64,000 nucleotides of DNA. Source: Bacillota bacterium (lineage in GTDB: Bacteria > Bacillota > Clostridia > Christensenellales > Aristaeellaceae). Made by a program: the position numbers and the translations under genes. The DNA lies in assembly GCA_023404715.1 (NCBI GenBank), contig JAEYAR010000030.1, positions 1 to 64,000 of the forward strand. The letters are read 5' to 3'. Shown here in pieces: positions 49,349-58,363 of this stretch (position 1 is the stretch's first letter; every line of letters begins with the position of its first letter). The notes under the pieces are model-generated. The model did not search any database. It was given only the letters and a program-made list of their open reading frames with translations, and had not been told where the DNA came from.

Positions 49349-50416
49349 TTAGCCGAACGCGCTGCCGGTCTTGAGCGGAACGGGCGTCGGCGACGCCGTA
49401 GCGGTGGGCCCGGGCGTATCCTGCGCCGTGTGCTCGCCCTCCGGCAAGGCTGGCGGCGCCGTTGACGCGGGCGGCTGCGTCGAGATGTCGATGAGTACGC
49501 GCGCGGGGGCTTCGGTGGGCACAATTGGCGGCGGGGCAGGTGAGACGGTAGGGATCGGGGAGGCCGTCGGGATCGGCGAGGGAAGCAGTGTGGGAACCGG
49601 CGAGGGCGATGCGGGGGCCATGTTGAAGAAATCGGAAAATCCCGCCGGGCTTTCATACAGGTAGGGCATCGCAACGAGCAGCGCCGCGACGGCGACGATG
49701 AGGAGCATAACGAGCGCGAGCGCGAGGCGCCGCCGCCGTTGGCGTCGAAGCTCTACGTCGATGCGGTCGGAACGCGCCTGGGCCTCGGCCCTTTCCAGCG
49801 ACGTGCGCTTGATGGCGCGGTGCGCCCTGGCGGCGGTCAGCTCTTGCTCTAGCTTTTGTTCGTAGGCCTCGTGCGTTCGCTCCGGCGTAAAGCGTGCGAG
49901 CGTGTCGTCCCGCCCGCGCTGGCAGCGGCGGCAGGCCGACCATTCCATGCGGTTAAAGCGGCCGCAGACGCAGACCCAGACGTTGCCGCGGCGCTGGGGG
50001 AAGCAAACGGCGTCGGGCCCGGCGACGGCGATGAGCGCGATGCGGTCCGGCCCCGGGGTGAGCGCGGGCGGCGTGCAGTCGAGCACGGCGCTCTCGTCGA
50101 TGTGCCAGCGCGCCCCGTCCGCAAAGGCGGCCTCGCGCACGAGGGCGCGCGCCCCCGAGAAGGCGGGCATATCGTCCACCGCACGGCAGACGGTGAAGCG
50201 GCTGTGGCCGACTGCCTGCAGCCCGTCGCAGCGCAGGGGGAATGTGCCGACGCCGGTTCCGCCGTCGTCGAGCAGGGTGATGGTCGCGTACAGCGAGCAT
50301 AACGTTTCGACGGCGCAGTTTAAAAACGTAAAATACGCCTGCGCGCGTCCGGTCGAATCGTGCAACACCTCTACGGCATAGAGTTCCACGGGCGTGGTCA
50401 AATCCATGAGCGGCAT
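49349..50416 (-). CDS. membrane protein with zinc-ribbon-like cysteines and Pro-rich outside tail
   Basis: 355 residues. The cytosolic N-terminal part carries VCVCGRFNRMEWSACRRC, a four-cysteine zinc-ribbon-like cluster, then an Arg/Glu-rich helical stretch (about 180-230). One membrane helix (LALALVMLLIVAVAALLVA, near 235) is followed by an outside tail of about 90 residues rich in Pro, Thr and Ser. Unrecognised. The bipartite plan suggests a sensor or scaffold. It lies between a nitroreductase and a deacetylase gene in the same direction. Confidence 0.7.
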   Translation of the reverse strand: MPLMDLTTPVELYAVEVLHDSTGRAQAYFTFLNCAVETLCSLYATITLLDDGGTGVGTFPLRCDGLQAVGHSRFTVCRAVDDMPAFSGARALVREAAFADGARWHIDESAVLDCTPPALTPGPDRIALIAVAGPDAVCFPQRRGNVWVCVCGRFNRMEWSACRRCQRGRDDTLARFTPERTHEAYEQKLEQELTAARAHRAIKRTSLERAEAQARSDRIDVELRRQRRRRLALALVMLLIVAVAALLVAMPYLYESPAGFSDFFNMAPASPSPVPTLLPSPIPTASPIPTVSPAPPPIVPTEAPARVLIDISTQPPASTAPPALPEGEHTAQDTPGPTATASPTPVPLKTGSAFG

Positions 50417-50452
50417 GTGCCGGCCTCCCTTCCCGGTGCTTTCGCGTGATGA

Positions 50453-51214
50453 TCAAAAATTGCCGTCGTCATCGGGGATGAAGCCCTCTAAATACGTGGC
50501 GACGGAGCGCGACATCTCGCGGGAGAACGCGGCCTCGTACTTGCGCTTGTAAAACGCCTGTACCGAGGCGCTGAAGTCGGTGTTAATCCGACCCATTTCG
50601 CGTTCGCGCGCCATGTACATTTCCCGATGCTCTTCGGGACTGAGGCGGTGATAGCTGTTTTCCTGCACGATATAGCGCGCGTCAAAGCGCGGAGGCTTCT
50701 CGCGTAGGCGCTGCTGGTCGGTCGGGTAACCGTAGATTACCATGGCGGCGGGCATCGCATACAGGGGCAGGTCCAGCAGCTCGCGCACCTGCTCGCAGTT
50801 TTCCAGGATGTCGCCGATGTAGCACGAGCCGATGCCCAGCGAATGGGCGCAAACGACGGTATTCTGCGCGGCGATCGCCGCATCGACCACCGCGAGCTGC
50901 AAATCGCCGACCATCGGCGAGCGCGGATCGCAGCCCGCGACCTCGTAGGCGTCCTGCCAACGCTGGCAGTCGGCCACGAAGACGAGCGCCATCGGCGCTT
51001 TTTCGATGAAGTGTTGGTGGTCGCAAAGCTCGGCGAGCTTCTTTTTGAGCTCGGGGTCGGTGATATCCAAAATGGTATAGAGCAGCTGGTTGCCCGCGGT
51101 CGGCGCTTGCAGGGCGCTGAGCAGGATGGAGCGCTTGTCCCGCGCGTCGATCGGTTTATCCGTAAAGGCGCGTACGCTCTTGCGGTCCCAAAGGCTGCGC
51201 TCGATCAGGTTCAT
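50453..51214 (-). CDS. nitroreductase-family oxidoreductase (NfsA/FRP-like)
   Basis: 253 residues; RKSVRAFTDKPID binds FMN, QAPTAGNQLL and AAIAAQNTVVCAHSLGIGSCYIGD are family segments, and the C-terminal extension (RFDARYIVQENSYHRLSPEE) matches the larger flavin reductase group. The ATG at 51214 overlaps the dgoK stop, so the two are coupled. Substrate unknown. Confidence 0.9.
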   Translation of the reverse strand: MNLIERSLWDRKSVRAFTDKPIDARDKRSILLSALQAPTAGNQLLYTILDITDPELKKKLAELCDHQHFIEKAPMALVFVADCQRWQDAYEVAGCDPRSPMVGDLQLAVVDAAIAAQNTVVCAHSLGIGSCYIGDILENCEQVRELLDLPLYAMPAAMVIYGYPTDQQRLREKPPRFDARYIVQENSYHRLSPEEHREMYMAREREMGRINTDFSASVQAFYKRKYEAAFSREMSRSVATYLEGFIPDDDGNF

Positions 51215-52200
51215 AGGCCCATCTCCCCGTGAATGATGCGCGCCCCGGCGACGCCCATGGCGGCGGTTATGCCGGGCTCGACGCCCGACACATCCGCAAA
51301 GCCGGAGGCTGTGAGCGCGTCGCACAGCGCGCGCTGCAGCGGCGCCTTGCCCGCGACGAATAGCGCGTCGTCCGTTTGGCGCAGGTGAAAGGCGCGCAGC
51401 GCCTGCACGTCGGCGCTGAGCGTGACGCCCAGCAGGTAATTGGCGGCATCCTGGGCGCGTAGGCCGCCCAGCGTGCGCAGGATGCGCCCCGTGAACGCCG
51501 CGCGGCCCAGGCCGCTTTCAAAGCCCGCCTCAAGGCCGGCGGTCATGAGCGCCGGATCGTAGGTCTGCGCCGTGACAAAGCTACGCTCGACCGCGTCGGC
51601 GAGGATCGTATGATGCGTCAGCGCGTCGAGCAGCTCGCCGGAGATCGCGGTCATACAGCCGAGGATCTCGCCGCGCGCGCTCATCGCGATGAACTTGTTG
51701 TGCGAGCCGGGCAGCACGAAGATGCAGCGGCGGCCGGGCCGGAGCAGATGGAACAGGCCGACGGCCTCCGTCTCTTCGCCGCGCATCATGTCCATGCGCG
51801 CGGCGTTCGCCGGCGTCACCGCCTCTGCAAAGTTGCGCACCCCTGGGATGAAGTCGATCGCCACGGGCGCGATTTCGGGGAACGCGCGGCGCACGATGGC
51901 GCTGTGCAGCGCCGCCGCATCCGCCGGGGCGGCGCAGTGCGGCACTTCATGCAAACCGACGTTGGATGTGATCATGCCGTAGGCCGTTATGACGCCGATG
52001 CCGGCAAAGGAGAGGCGGTTTTGCGCGAGCAGCGCGTCGATGCTGCTGCGCAAGGCCTCCTTGAGCCGTCCATTATGGCCGTCGATCGCGGTATGGCGCA
52101 CGCCCGCATCGCGTTTTTCGCAGCCCAGTACGCGGCCCGCTTCGTCGATGAGCGTCACGCGGGCGTTGGTCGTGCCCGCATCGATGATCAGGTTTTTCAT
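51211..52200 (-). CDS. dgoK: 2-dehydro-3-deoxygalactonokinase
   Basis: 329 residues of the DGOK family: LIIDAGTTNARVTLID at the N-terminus (ATP site), then IDFIPGVRNFAEA, MRGEETEAVGL, and FVLPGSHNKFI. It phosphorylates 2-dehydro-3-deoxygalactonate (or a like sugar acid) for cleavage by the aldolase next to it. The ATG at 52200 overlaps the aldolase stop by four bases. Confidence 0.92.
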   Translation of the reverse strand: MKNLIIDAGTTNARVTLIDEAGRVLGCEKRDAGVRHTAIDGHNGRLKEALRSSIDALLAQNRLSFAGIGVITAYGMITSNVGLHEVPHCAAPADAAALHSAIVRRAFPEIAPVAIDFIPGVRNFAEAVTPANAARMDMMRGEETEAVGLFHLLRPGRRCIFVLPGSHNKFIAMSARGEILGCMTAISGELLDALTHHTILADAVERSFVTAQTYDPALMTAGLEAGFESGLGRAAFTGRILRTLGGLRAQDAANYLLGVTLSADVQALRAFHLRQTDDALFVAGKAPLQRALCDALTASGFADVSGVEPGITAAMGVAGARIIHGEMGL

Positions 52201-52871
52201 TTCTGGGAGGCCTCCCAGGTGCGAATGGCTTGCGTGAACGCCTGCGCGCGCGCGGTGATATCGCCGTAATCGTCCGCCGCGACGGCTGCTGCGGGCACGA
52301 GCGGGCTGCCTACGCCAAAGCCCGCGATGCCGGCAGCGAGGAAATCGCCGACGGTTTCCGGCTGTACGCCGCCGACGGCCGTCATCGGGATGTGGCAAAG
52401 CGGCGCGCGCACGGCCTTGATGTAGGATAGGCCCAGCTCGCCTGCGGGGAAGAGCTTGACCAGGTCTGCCCCCGCGCGCCAGGCGGTCACGATCTCGCTG
52501 GGCGTCAGCGCGCCGGGCATGGAGACGGCCCCAAGCGCCCGGGTGCGCTCGATGACGGCCGGGTCGGTATGCGGCGAGATGACGAGCTGAGCGCCCGCGT
52601 CGATGGCGGCCTCGGCCTCTTGCACGCTCATGGCGGTGCCGCAGCCTACGAGCAGCGCATCCCCATAGGCGCGGCGAACGGCGGTGATCTTACCGCAATT
52701 GTCCTCAATATAGCCGGGCAGGTCATGGTCGAATGTGCATTCCAGCACGCGCACGCCGCCCGCGATGAGGGCGTCTACGACGCGCATCAACTTGTCCTGC
52801 GGCACGCGACGCAGGATGGCGACCAGTTTTTCTTGCTTGAGCAGGCCGACGGCTTGGTCATGTGAGATCAT
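52197..52871 (-). CDS. KDPG/KDPGal aldolase
   Basis: 224 residues of the class I aldolase barrel. KLVAILRRVPQDKL, the catalytic Glu in VLECTFDHDL, and the Schiff-base Lys in LVKLFPAG are visible. It splits 2-keto-3-deoxy-6-phospho sugar acids into pyruvate and glyceraldehyde 3-phosphate. With DgoK next to it, KDPGal is the likely substrate, so the pair serves hexonate or uronate breakdown. AAGGAGGG lies before the ATG at 52871. Confidence 0.92.
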   Translation of the reverse strand: MISHDQAVGLLKQEKLVAILRRVPQDKLMRVVDALIAGGVRVLECTFDHDLPGYIEDNCGKITAVRRAYGDALLVGCGTAMSVQEAEAAIDAGAQLVISPHTDPAVIERTRALGAVSMPGALTPSEIVTAWRAGADLVKLFPAGELGLSYIKAVRAPLCHIPMTAVGGVQPETVGDFLAAGIAGFGVGSPLVPAAAVAADDYGDITARAQAFTQAIRTWEASQK

Positions 52872-52903
52872 GAAAGAACCCTCCTTATACAATAGAAGAT
52901 TTT

Positions 52904-53566
52904 CTATAGGTGCAGCCTGCGCTTGAGCTCCTGCGCGACCGCGCCGCCCTTGAAGACGACCAGCGCGGCAAACGCGATGACGCTCACGCATACGCAGGCG
53001 ATGGATGGATAGACCACGCGGCAAAGGCCCGCGGCTAGCAGCGCGGCGGGCACCAGGCCGAAGAGCATATCCAGCAGCAGGTAGATGAGCCAGGTTTCGC
53101 TGGGCATATGCAGCACCAACGTCAGGATGAACATCGCGAGCATCACGCAGACGAAGGCGATGGGCATCAGGTAGTCGATCGACCAGCCGTGCCAGCCGGT
53201 GAAGACATCCCATAGCACGCCGAGCGCGCAGACGGTGATCACCTGCTGGGTGAGGTTTTTGAGCACGTTGTGCCGCCTGGCGATGCAGGTGCCCAGCAGG
53301 AGCCAGAGGCACCCCACGCCCGCCGCCACAAAGAGCGACCAGCCGGTAAAGCCCATCGCCCAATCGATGCCCAGGCAAAGCACCACCGCCGCGACGCATA
53401 GAAGCAGCAGGATGCGGAAGAACAGGCCGTGGCGCTCGTAGAGCGTGGGGATGAGGGGGAAGGGCGCGCGCGTCTCGCCGCCCCGGGGCAGCGTCATGCT
53501 CTGGCACAGGGGGCAGCGCGCCTCCTCGCCCGCGATGGTGACGCCGCACTTGTCGCAAAAACGCAA
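52904..53566 (-). CDS. zinc-ribbon membrane protein (DUF6320-like)
   Basis: 220 residues. CDKCGVTIAGEEARCPLC at the N-terminus is a two-CxxC zinc ribbon, followed by six hydrophobic segments (about 50-210). It is five bases from a condensation-type acyltransferase gene, an arrangement I recall as recurrent in Clostridia with an alpha/beta hydrolase upstream. Function unknown; it may anchor or regulate the acyltransferase. Confidence 0.8.
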   Translation of the reverse strand: MRFCDKCGVTIAGEEARCPLCQSMTLPRGGETRAPFPLIPTLYERHGLFFRILLLLCVAAVVLCLGIDWAMGFTGWSLFVAAGVGCLWLLLGTCIARRHNVLKNLTQQVITVCALGVLWDVFTGWHGWSIDYLMPIAFVCVMLAMFILTLVLHMPSETWLIYLLLDMLFGLVPAALLAAGLCRVVYPSIACVCVSVIAFAALVVFKGGAVAQELKRRLHL

Positions 53567-53570
53567 GAGA

Positions 53571-54824
53571 TCACCTGCTTTCGGGATGGTTGACGTAGAT
53601 TTGCACGTCCACGTCCATAGCGGTCAACGCGCGGAAAAAGCGGCGCTGCACGTCGGTAGAGATCAGCGAGGATGTAAAGCCCATCGAGAGCGTGTCGCCC
53701 AGCGAGCAGGCGCAAATTTGCAGCTTTTTGGTGGAGCAGTAGACGTCGAAGCGCTCCAGGTAGGGCATCAGCGCGTCCGGCATCGTGACGCGCCCGATGT
53801 TGGACAGGGAGGCCGTAAAGTCGCGCTCGGAGATGTCGTAGGCGATGCGCATGACCGGGTCCTTCAAAAACAGGGGCACCGCGCGCATAAAGGGGTTGTG
53901 CTCGAGCGCGCCGAGCGTGTTGAGCCGGTTTTCCAGGTATTCGGGCGTGAGCTCTCGCTCGAAGAACGCCTTGACCGAGGCGACGACCGCCTCCAGCGTG
54001 GCGGGCTGGTTTTGAAAGTCGTAGCCCACATTGATCACGCTGAAAAAGTTGCGCGCGGAGGCGGAGTCAAAGTACTTGCGCAGGTTGACCGGGATGGTGA
54101 TCACAACAGGCCGCCTGCGCGAGCGAACGGGCCGCTCCGCGTCGATGGAGAGCAGCAGGATCGCGGCCAGCAGCTCGGTGAGGGTGGCGTTTAAGGCGCG
54201 CGCGCGCTCCAGCAGCGCCGATACGCTGGCCGTGCCGATGATGACCTGCTGGCGCCATTGCGGGTGGCGCATGCCGCCTAGCTGATAGGCGACGGGCCCG
54301 GTCTTCATCCGGCGGCGTTTGCCGCTGTAGTAGCGATCAAAGCTGTCGTCCATACGCTGGTTGCGCGAGGCGTCGTAGTCGAGCAGCGGCGCGCCGTCGC
54401 GCGCGATCTCCGGGTGGCGCAAAAGTAGGTAATGGTACACGAGCGTGCGCAGGAATTGCAGCGCGCCCGTGCCGTCCGTGAGCGCGTGATAGACCTCCAG
54501 GTTGATGCGCGCGGCGTAATAGCTGACGGAGAACAGCGGGGAGGAGGAGCCGTGATAGAGCGCCGAGCAAGGGGGCATGTCCTCCTCGCGTACGGCGGGC
54601 GTAAAATTTCCTTCCTCTAAATAGTACCAGAAGAGCCCGCGCTTGAGCACATAGCGAAAGGAGGGAAAGTCTTCGACTGTCTCCAGCAGCGCTTTTTGCA
54701 GGGATTGTGAATCGATTTTTTCGCTCAGCGTGCATGAGAACCGAAATACCTTGGTGTCGGCCTTGCCGCTCGTGGGCGGAAAGATCTTCGCCGCGTTGTC
54801 GAGTCGGCTCCAGTTTTTGGCCAA
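53571..54824 (-). CDS. condensation-domain/alcohol acetyltransferase-like protein
   Basis: 417 residues of the CoA-dependent acyltransferase superfamily. The active-site motif is EVYHALTDGTGALQF (HxxxDG) near residue 110, and the second-half marker is VITIPVNLRKYFDS. There is no carrier protein or other NRPS module. It may acylate a lipid or alcohol. Its start follows the hydrolase stop by six bases. Confidence 0.85.
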   Translation of the reverse strand: MAKNWSRLDNAAKIFPPTSGKADTKVFRFSCTLSEKIDSQSLQKALLETVEDFPSFRYVLKRGLFWYYLEEGNFTPAVREEDMPPCSALYHGSSSPLFSVSYYAARINLEVYHALTDGTGALQFLRTLVYHYLLLRHPEIARDGAPLLDYDASRNQRMDDSFDRYYSGKRRRMKTGPVAYQLGGMRHPQWRQQVIIGTASVSALLERARALNATLTELLAAILLLSIDAERPVRSRRRPVVITIPVNLRKYFDSASARNFFSVINVGYDFQNQPATLEAVVASVKAFFERELTPEYLENRLNTLGALEHNPFMRAVPLFLKDPVMRIAYDISERDFTASLSNIGRVTMPDALMPYLERFDVYCSTKKLQICACSLGDTLSMGFTSSLISTDVQRRFFRALTAMDVDVQIYVNHPESR

Positions 54825-54830
54825 GGGGCG

Positions 54831-55766
54831 TCACCTCGCATCGGCGGAGGCGTGCAGCGTGTCCGCCAGGAAATCATTGATCAGCTCATACCCCCTCTGC
54901 GTCTGCGCAAAGAGCGGGGGGAGCGAGAGAAAGCCGTGCAGCGCGTCGTCCACGCACGTGTGGCGCGTGGGCACGCCTGACGCAGCAAGCCGCCGGGCAA
55001 AGGCCTCGCCCTCGTCGCGCAGGGGGTCGTACTGGGCCGTGACCACGAGTGCCTCGGGCAGGCCCGCCAGCGTCTGCGCGTAGAGCGGCGCGAGGTAGGG
55101 GCTTTGCGCGTCCGCCTCGCTTTGCACGTATAGGGCGATGTATTCGCGCATCATGCGCGCGGTGAGCAGATAGTCGGTCCCATTTTCGATCACGGAGGGG
55201 AAGGGAGAAGCTTCGGTGAAATCGGACTGCGTGACCGGATAAAAGAGGATCATCCGTCTGGGCATGGGGTCGCCCCGCTCGCGCGCGAGCAGCGAGGAGG
55301 CGATGGCCAGGTTACCGCCCGCGCTGTCGCCCATGAGCGTCACATCCCCCGGGGCGCAGGGATAGGCCGGGTCGCCCGCGAGCAGCGCCTGCACGACGGC
55401 GTAGCAATCCTCCAACCCGCAGGGGAAGCGATTCTCCGGCGCGAGACGGTAGCCGACGGAGAGCACGGTGCGCCCCGTATGCTCGCACAGATGGCTGCAG
55501 ATCGTGTGATAACTCACGATTGAGCCGGTGACCCAGCCGCCGCCGTGGAAGAAGAGCAGCACGCCGGGACGGCGCACTTCGTCCTCCGGCGTGAAAACGC
55601 GCACGGGCACGCCCGCAATTTCAATATCGCGCGCCCCGCCCGATATTTTGGAGATCAGCGCAGGCGCGGCATCCTGAAAGGCGCGCCAGAGCTTGTAGTT
55701 TTTCGTCAGGTCGATGTCCGGGTACGATAGCGCCTTGAGCGCGGCTTTCCAGGCTTCGTTGAGCAA
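54831..55766 (-). CDS. alpha/beta hydrolase, HSL family
   Basis: 311 residues. The oxyanion motif HGGGWVTGS, nucleophile elbow GDSAGGNLA, Asp in YDPLRDEG and His in DDALHGFLSL complete the triad of hormone-sensitive-lipase-like esterases. The start is TTG at 55766, seven bases after GGAGG; an in-frame ATG upstream lacks a site. It heads a trio with the acyltransferase and zinc-ribbon protein, so it may cut or transfer an acyl ester. Confidence 0.9.
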   Translation of the reverse strand: MLNEAWKAALKALSYPDIDLTKNYKLWRAFQDAAPALISKISGGARDIEIAGVPVRVFTPEDEVRRPGVLLFFHGGGWVTGSIVSYHTICSHLCEHTGRTVLSVGYRLAPENRFPCGLEDCYAVVQALLAGDPAYPCAPGDVTLMGDSAGGNLAIASSLLARERGDPMPRRMILFYPVTQSDFTEASPFPSVIENGTDYLLTARMMREYIALYVQSEADAQSPYLAPLYAQTLAGLPEALVVTAQYDPLRDEGEAFARRLAASGVPTRHTCVDDALHGFLSLPPLFAQTQRGYELINDFLADTLHASADAR

Positions 55767-55909
55767 AATAATGCCTCCTGCTTCCCTACGCCGTACGGGT
55801 AAGGCGTTTCCTTGTCCCTTCATTGTAACAGCATCGGGCCCGGGGCGCAACGGGTATGGGCGAAAAAACAGGCGGGGCGCGGAGTTGGGTGGCGATTATT
55901 TGTCGCTTG

Positions 55910-55918
55910 TGTTATACT
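55910..55918 (+). promoter_or_regulatory. extended -10 promoter of the membrane AraC gene
   Basis: TGTTATACT is an extended -10 without a clear -35; start near 55925, about 56 bases before the ATG. Confidence 0.55.
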
Positions 55919-55980
55919 TATACCCAGCGAAGGGATGCATAGAGGATAAATGGAGTGTGTAAACGGAAGGAACGAACGGG

Positions 55981-58137
55981 ATGAAGACGTTTCGAAGATA
56001 TCTTTTGTCCTATTTGGGCACGCTGCTCTTGCCCATTACCATCCTGTCGGCGATTATATTCCAGATCGTGATGAACGATTGCGGCGCGCAGCTGCTGGAG
56101 CGCAACGTCGGCGCATTGGGGCAGTTGAGCGCCGCGGTCGCCATGCAGGTACAGCAATTGGATGCCTATACCCTGCAGACGACCCAACGAAGCGAATTCT
56201 TCGTACGTAACCTAGAAAAGACGGGGGCGTTTTACGATGTGCGGCGCGCGCTGTCGCAATGGATGATGTCCAGCACGTTTGTGAAGGCGTTTTACTTCCA
56301 CAATACGGCGCTTGAGACGGTGTATGCATACGACAGCCTGTGCCCAAAGCGGGCCTTTTACGCATACAAGCTGGGCGCTTCCGGGCTGGACGAGGCGTCG
56401 GTATCGCAGATGCTTTCTGCAGAGGAGGGAGGCGTATGGCTATCGTCGCAGCCCTATGCGGGCACGGCCGGAAAGCTGCTCTATGCGTCTTCCGCACGCG
56501 TTACCTATGCGCAACGCAGCGCGCTGATTAGCGAAATCGATCAGCGTGCGTTGGAGACGCTGATCAAAAGCGCGATGCTGTATACAGAATGCGCTACCAT
56601 GATCTGTCGCGCGGATGGAACGCCCCTGTACGTCTATGCGCCTACTGCGAACCTGCGCGCGGAGGACATCGAAGGGATTCTTGGACTCAAAGAGAACACC
56701 GGGACCCTCCGTGTCGGTGGGACGCCTATGCTATACGCCCGGCTGAGCGCCGGAGCGGATGGGCTCGTCTACGTGAACGTCGTGCCGCGCGCTGTCGCCT
56801 ATGCGCCGATATCCCGCCTTTGGGGGATGTTCTTTGCAGGGCTATTATTGATCTTTGCGCTGGGCGGAACGGCGATCGCGTTCGTGATGCGGGTGAACTA
56901 CGTGCCCATCCGCAAACTGGAGCGCGATGCATTGATGGCAGATGTGTTAACGGAGCGTTCGGACGACGCCGTGCTCAATGTGCGCAACGCCCTGCAAGCG
57001 ATACGCCAAAGCAACACGGCCATCGTGCGCCGCACGGAGGCGCTTGCTAAGGAACGCCTCATCCTCAAGTTGCTGATTGGCGGTTACAACTCGGCGGGGT
57101 CTTTTAACGCCGAAGGCGCGCCGCTTGCGCTACAGCTTTTGGGCGACGTCTGGCATATCGTGCTCGTCTGCGGCGAAGGCGCGAGCTGCGAGGCGGAGGA
57201 TTTTGCCGCCCGCTTGGTGGAGGCGGCGCGCGTTGCGCTCGGTGCGAACGGTATGCCGCTGTATCTGGAAGTCCCGGAGAATCACAGCGTCGTCTTTATC
57301 GTGCCGGGGGCGGGTGATGAAAAGGAAGCGGAAGAACTCGCATGCCGGTTGGCGGAAACCGGATTGGACGCGCGAGCGACGGCGAGCGCGCCGTGTGTGC
57401 GATTGCCGGAGCTCGCGGCTGCATATGCGCGGCTGCTATGTCCGGAAGCGCCGAGGGACCCGAAGCCGGCGCTTTATCCTTATCCTCGGGAGCTATACGA
57501 GGCTGTGCGCAACGCGCTGGAGTTCGGCGAGGAAGAGCGCGTGCAGTTTGCAATCAGCGGTTTTATCGGCGCGTTGCCCGAGATCGCAAGGCATACGGAC
57601 GTGCGCTGCGTGGGCTACGATATGCTGCACCTGGCGCAGGGGTGGATGGAGCAGCGGGATGACGGCGAGGGGGCGCAGGCTGTCCGCGCGCTTTGTCCGC
57701 GCTTGTTTTCCGTCGATGGCGGAGGATGCGTGGCAGCGGTTGAGCAGGTGCTGCGCAGCCTCGGCGCGCTGCTCGCGGAGCGTTTGCAGCGCAAGGCGGC
57801 GCGAGGCAACCCGCTTGTACAGGATATTGAGGACTACCTGGCGCTGAACTACCGTGACGAGGGCTTTACCGTTCAACAGGCTGCGGATCATTTCAACCTC
57901 TCCATTTCGAATTTGAGTCATTACTTTAAGAATCATGTGGGCATTTCCGTCTCTGATTACGTAGAGGGACTGCGCATTGAGGCGGCCCGCGCGCTGCTCA
58001 TCAAGACCCGGATGAGCGTGGCCGATATCGCCCGGGCGGTCGGTTATGCGCAGCCCGCGACGTTTATGCGCGCGTTTAAAAAGGTCAGCGGCCAGTCGCC
58101 GACCGGGTACCGGAACGCAGGCGGACAGGCGGATTAG
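55981..58137 (+). CDS. membrane-bound AraC-family regulator
   Basis: 718 residues. A membrane helix at 8-30, an outside sensor domain (about 31-275), a second helix near 278-302, a cytosolic linker, and an AraC double helix-turn-helix at about 615-712 (EGFTVQQAADHFNLSISNLSH, then MSVADIARAVGYAQPATFMRAF). Such proteins sense an external sugar and activate the neighbouring ABC importer, which begins 226 bases later. A GGAAGGAAC site precedes the ATG. The ligand is not known. Confidence 0.9.
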   Translation: MKTFRRYLLSYLGTLLLPITILSAIIFQIVMNDCGAQLLERNVGALGQLSAAVAMQVQQLDAYTLQTTQRSEFFVRNLEKTGAFYDVRRALSQWMMSSTFVKAFYFHNTALETVYAYDSLCPKRAFYAYKLGASGLDEASVSQMLSAEEGGVWLSSQPYAGTAGKLLYASSARVTYAQRSALISEIDQRALETLIKSAMLYTECATMICRADGTPLYVYAPTANLRAEDIEGILGLKENTGTLRVGGTPMLYARLSAGADGLVYVNVVPRAVAYAPISRLWGMFFAGLLLIFALGGTAIAFVMRVNYVPIRKLERDALMADVLTERSDDAVLNVRNALQAIRQSNTAIVRRTEALAKERLILKLLIGGYNSAGSFNAEGAPLALQLLGDVWHIVLVCGEGASCEAEDFAARLVEAARVALGANGMPLYLEVPENHSVVFIVPGAGDEKEAEELACRLAETGLDARATASAPCVRLPELAAAYARLLCPEAPRDPKPALYPYPRELYEAVRNALEFGEEERVQFAISGFIGALPEIARHTDVRCVGYDMLHLAQGWMEQRDDGEGAQAVRALCPRLFSVDGGGCVAAVEQVLRSLGALLAERLQRKAARGNPLVQDIEDYLALNYRDEGFTVQQAADHFNLSISNLSHYFKNHVGISVSDYVEGLRIEAARALLIKTRMSVADIARAVGYAQPATFMRAFKKVSGQSPTGYRNAGGQAD

Positions 58138-58363
58138 GCGATTTTTGAAAAGAAAGCAAGCATTCATAAAGCATGCGCGGCGCATGAGGTGACGCTGGTT
58201 GAATCCGGCGGCCCCAGCGGCGCGCTTTTTATTCAAGAAACGTCATGATGTTGGCGAAATGCGGCGGTAAAGCCGAGAAGGAATGTCAAGAATTTCTGCT
58301 TGCGACAAAGAACCTTTTGTGTTTTGATCAAGATGATACTAAGGGGCAGGGGAGGAAGCATGT
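58138..58363. other. intergenic region before the sugar importer
   Basis: CGCTGG and CCAGCG (about 58193-58226) can pair, and GCGCGC then TTTTT follows, a weak terminator for the regulator gene. The rest probably holds the AraC-activated promoter of the permease genes; no consensus -35 is seen. Confidence 0.4.
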
